Source: Phycomyces blakesleeanus NRRL 1555(-)
Taxonomy: Eukaryota; Mucoromycota; Mucoromycetes; Mucorales; Phycomycetaceae
DNA: 64,000 nucleotides
Direction of reading: 5' to 3'
Assembly (NCBI RefSeq): GCF_001638985.1
Contig: NW_017265138.1
Span: 186,001-250,000 of the forward strand
Part shown: piece after piece, positions 61,295 through 64,000 of the stretch
How positions within the stretch are numbered: position 1 is the stretch's first letter
Layout of the letters: each line of letters begins with the position of its first letter
The notes under the pieces: generated by a model
What the model saw: the letters and a program-made list of their open reading frames with translations, nothing else
Told to the model about the DNA's origin: nothing
The model's database searches: none
Translations under genes and position numbers: made by a program

Positions 61295-63724
61295 ATATGT
61301 CGGTATAAATGTCGCTTTCTTCACTTGTATTTCATAATATATAAGTACAGAAATGAAGTAAGAAACTATCGCACCAACTCCAGTATCGACATTAGTGGCA
61401 TACCCCCTCCCTCCCTCTCCAAAAAGAGACAAAAAAAAAAGCTCCTTCTTTTTTTTTAGCTTTATGTCAGAAGGAGCCGATATAACAATGAGCGACGCGA
61501 CTGAGATTATTTACCACAGAATTATCATGATGTTAGATAGAGTATATTGGGACCTGCAAATAGTCTTTGGCATAAGGAATTTTAGTAATCTTGATAATAA
61601 AGGCACACTGTTATTTGTAATATATGAATACACAAAAGAACAACATCAAGTTCAAGGTCAAGGTCAAGGTCCAAGATAACGATAGACTGGATTTCTTATT
61701 AGCATAAATAGTGATATCATTATTACCATTATTATGTCAGAGCAAAATATAACAAAGGCAAAAAAAATAGTAGTAGTAAAGAAAGAGATGAATGAAGGCA
61801 AAGTTTGTGATATGCTTATTTTACAAGCTTGTAGGTAGCAAGTATATATATATATATTTATCTCGTGAAAATCATAAATTTTCATATTACAAATTGTTTC
61901 CTTTCTTCAATGTGTGCATATAGATATATTAGAATCAGCCAATTGGTTATATAAAACTATGTATTTTGTCATCGATCGTCTGATTGACATAATCATTTAT
62001 ATATCTTAAAAATAATAATACCAAGTTTAGTATAGAGAAAAGAGAAATAAATAAATTAAAAGCGTCATTTGTATATTATCAATTCGAGGTATAGAGAGAC
62101 CTGATGGCATGTTCTATTGCCAAGATGTTGCAAATGTTACAAATTAACTAGAGCACATTGATAAAATCCTGAATTAGGCAAAACAACACCTGCTCTGCCA
62201 CTTTAATCTCTTATATATATATATATAAAGTAACTTGTGAACAATAACAGGCTTTCATCTGGTTAGAGCTACGAATGTAACAGAACTCTTTGTGTAGTCT
62301 ATTCTAGAAAAAAATAATATATGGATAGTAAGGATCGACAGCCCACGAGTTTACTAGAATAAATAAAACATTAATATTAATTTTATAATTAATGCAATAA
62401 TAGCCTTGATTTTAGCTGTGAATTGCTTACAAGAAGAAGAAGAGCAGCCAAGGAATTTTGTTGGTGTAGTTGATTATTCTGCCGTAGTATGTGACATGGG
62501 TATATAGAAAAAAAAAAAAAAAACACAGAAAAATTCAGTTGCTTGTTTTTGGTCCAAGCATGACCAAGGAGCTCAGTGCCTGGCTATGATTTCTTTGTAC
62601 AACGGTTACTCGTATAATGATTTCTATGAATGGCCTGTATATATTTAGAGTTGCACCATGTTTCATAGCAATAAAGTGTATTAAGATCTTTATAATTTAC
62701 CTAAAGAAAATCTTGGTATCTTGATATTGTTTCTTGAAATCATTTAGTACTATTACCCTTTTATCTTTTACCTTTTTTCTACCCCTTCCTCCTCTTATTT
62801 TATTCTTTCTTTATTTATTTTTCTCCCTTGACAAAATTCCAGGCGTGCATTAGGTAATGCGGTCTACAATGCTATAAAATAAAACAAAACAAAATGCCAC
62901 TGAAAAAGAAAAAAGCGGAGGCCCAAATAATAAATAATAAAATAGAGAGTAAATCTAACTTCTTGGTTCTACGCGCACAAGATAGATGCACAATTGATTG
63001 GTATTATAGTCGGCATTGTGAACCGAATCCGGGATAATGCAATCCGTATTGGTTCTTGATTCGATTTTTTTTTTTAAAAAAAGAAGGGAATACAAGTAGG
63101 ATTATGGCCGCTTATCAAACGCTTGTAATATTTATATCTTGATCAATTTGGTTTCAAATGAGTATAATATAAAGAGAGGAGAAATAATAACCATAATTTT
63201 TTTTTTAAAAAAAAATAAGATGGTAGTCGATGGTTAGTGATGATTGTAATGGTGTGTGGGGGATAAGGACCGGCTCTTGTATCCGAGCAAAATCTGTATT
63301 TTTTTTTTGAACCGTTCGTTCTGCCTCTAATTCTCCCCCCCTCCTCCCCCATACATAGTAGATAATTATCACTACTACCAAACGGCACCCAATTGAATTT
63401 TAATACAGTCTGTACCATACTATACTATACTATAGGTCGTCTCCCCCCCCCTCTTTTATTTTATTTTATTTTCTGGTTTGTCATCGTTCTGTTCTGTACT
63501 GAGCCAAAGTTCAATGGTCTATGTTATATTGGTATGATTATTATTTCATCAGCTCAAAATCAAATCAGATATTAGAACCAATTCAATCGTTGAATAGATA
63601 TTTTCTCTCTTCCTCTCTTTTTCTTACTGATTTTCTGTATACCTTTTTTTTTTCTTTTAAGATTTTTAAAATAACAAAAAATATATATAAAAATCAAGTA
63701 AAACAAATTAAAAGGAAAGAACCG
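60685..63724. other. Gene-poor intergenic region
   Basis: About 3 kb with no supported gene. It contains an inverted-repeat element (60973-61258), a GT run (61265-61291), a CAAGGT hexamer run (61648-61672), two T(n)A(n) tracts (63064-63082, 63197-63215) and a CTATA pentamer run (about 63413-63434). Confidence 0.5.
60973..61258. mobile_element. Candidate short inverted-repeat (MITE-like) element
   Basis: The left end AGGTGTTGTGTTATGGCAAA (from about 60973) and the right end, in reverse complement AGGTGCTGTGTTATGGCAAA (ending about 61252-61258), agree at all but one base over 22. The flanks CATAA are also shared inverted. The interior is non-coding AT-rich DNA. No target-site duplication is certain. 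Confidence 0.5.
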
Positions 63725-64000
63725 ATGGATAGATGTGATCATTCAATGTCAGACATTGATGAAAATAAAGCTCTTGAACAAACGTTTGATGTACTGCTGC
63801 ACAAGAAGCTAGCCACACAAGCCCGCGAGTTAGAAGAATCACGAAACACGGCCAGACGGTACCGAGCCCAAGTGACCCGATTGCGAGCCGGTCTTGAGAT
63901 GATTATGGCCCAAAGTACTACTACTACTACTACTACTACTAATGATGATGATGATGATGATGCTGATAATAATAGCAATAAGAATGGAATTGGCTCAGAC
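63725..64000 (+). CDS. Coiled-coil-containing protein, 5' part (runs off the window)
   Basis: An open frame of 92 codons begins at the ATG at 63725 and continues past the window edge. The family is not recognised. Residues 15-60 are strongly helical and charged (NKALEQTFDVLLHKKLATQ, RELEESRNTARRYRAQVTRL), consistent with a coiled coil. Then comes a poly-Thr run (nine ACT codons) and a poly-Asp run (GAT codons), encoded by adjoining trinucleotide repeats at 63919-63963, and an Asn-rich stretch. The start is the first ATG after a long pyrimidine/AT leader. The rest of the protein, and so any domain, lies outside. Confidence 0.6.
   Translation, partial: MDRCDHSMSDIDENKALEQTFDVLLHKKLATQARELEESRNTARRYRAQVTRLRAGLEMIMAQSTTTTTTTTNDDDDDDADNNSNKNGIGSD

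Overview
This window is nuclear DNA from a fungus. Genes are intron-rich (up to about 20 introns, mostly 50-280 nt, GTAAGT-like donors, CTAAC/CTAAT-like branch sites), intergenic DNA is very AT-rich and full of microsatellites. The gene set (NAD-isocitrate dehydrogenase IDH1, dynamin VPS1, RPS27, F-box/LRR protein, P450s, a Crypton-type recombinase with a GCR1_C domain, and an Integrator subunit) fits an early-diverging fungus, most likely Mucoromycota. That placement is an inference from gene content. There are no operons and no CRISPR; I recognised no tRNA or rRNA genes.

Layout. 1.2-3.2 kb: a microsomal-type P450 (+). 3.4-5.0 kb: RAI1/DXO decapping nuclease (-). 5.9-14.6 kb: INTS4, the Integrator HEAT-repeat scaffold (-), present as a 3'-terminal partial copy (5867-9109), a 100-N gap, then a full copy (9945-14597). 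The two copies are the same sequence at a constant 4078-base offset, so this looks like an unmerged contig overlap rather than a biological duplication. 15.3-17.6 kb: a second, different P450 (-). 17.6-25.0 kb: a gene-poor stretch with a decayed coding relic (20.3-21.4 kb) and an F-box/LRR gene with a frameshifted 5' end (23.2-24.75 kb, -). 25.1-27.7 kb: Crypton-like tyrosine recombinase with its R-H-R-Y residues present (+). 27.7-35.2 kb: 7.5 kb without a recognisable gene, holding a 706-bp foldback element. 35.2-39.1 kb: a large MHYT-domain membrane protein (-), divergent from IDH1 (40.4-42.6 kb, +). 43.5-49.9 kb: SLC35F transporter, RPS27 and an MFS transporter, all (-). 51.7-52.7 kb: Q/A-rich protein (+). 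53.3-57.1 kb: VPS1 (+). 59.6-60.7 kb: enoyl-CoA isomerase-like protein with a PTS1-like end (+). 63.7 kb to the end: the 5' part of a coiled-coil protein (+).

The genes do not form one pathway. Several are housekeeping: ribosome (RPS27), RNA quality control and 3' processing (RAI1, INTS4), TCA cycle (IDH1), membrane traffic (VPS1) and peroxisomal fatty-acid metabolism (ECI-like). The less ordinary content is the Crypton-like gene, the Integrator subunit, the MHYT sensor-like protein, three inverted-repeat elements, a branchpoint-like TACTAA array in a VPS1 intron, and recurrent symmetric T(n)A(n) tracts. Exon coordinates given in the entries were worked out by hand from reading frame and splice consensus, so boundaries are predictions.
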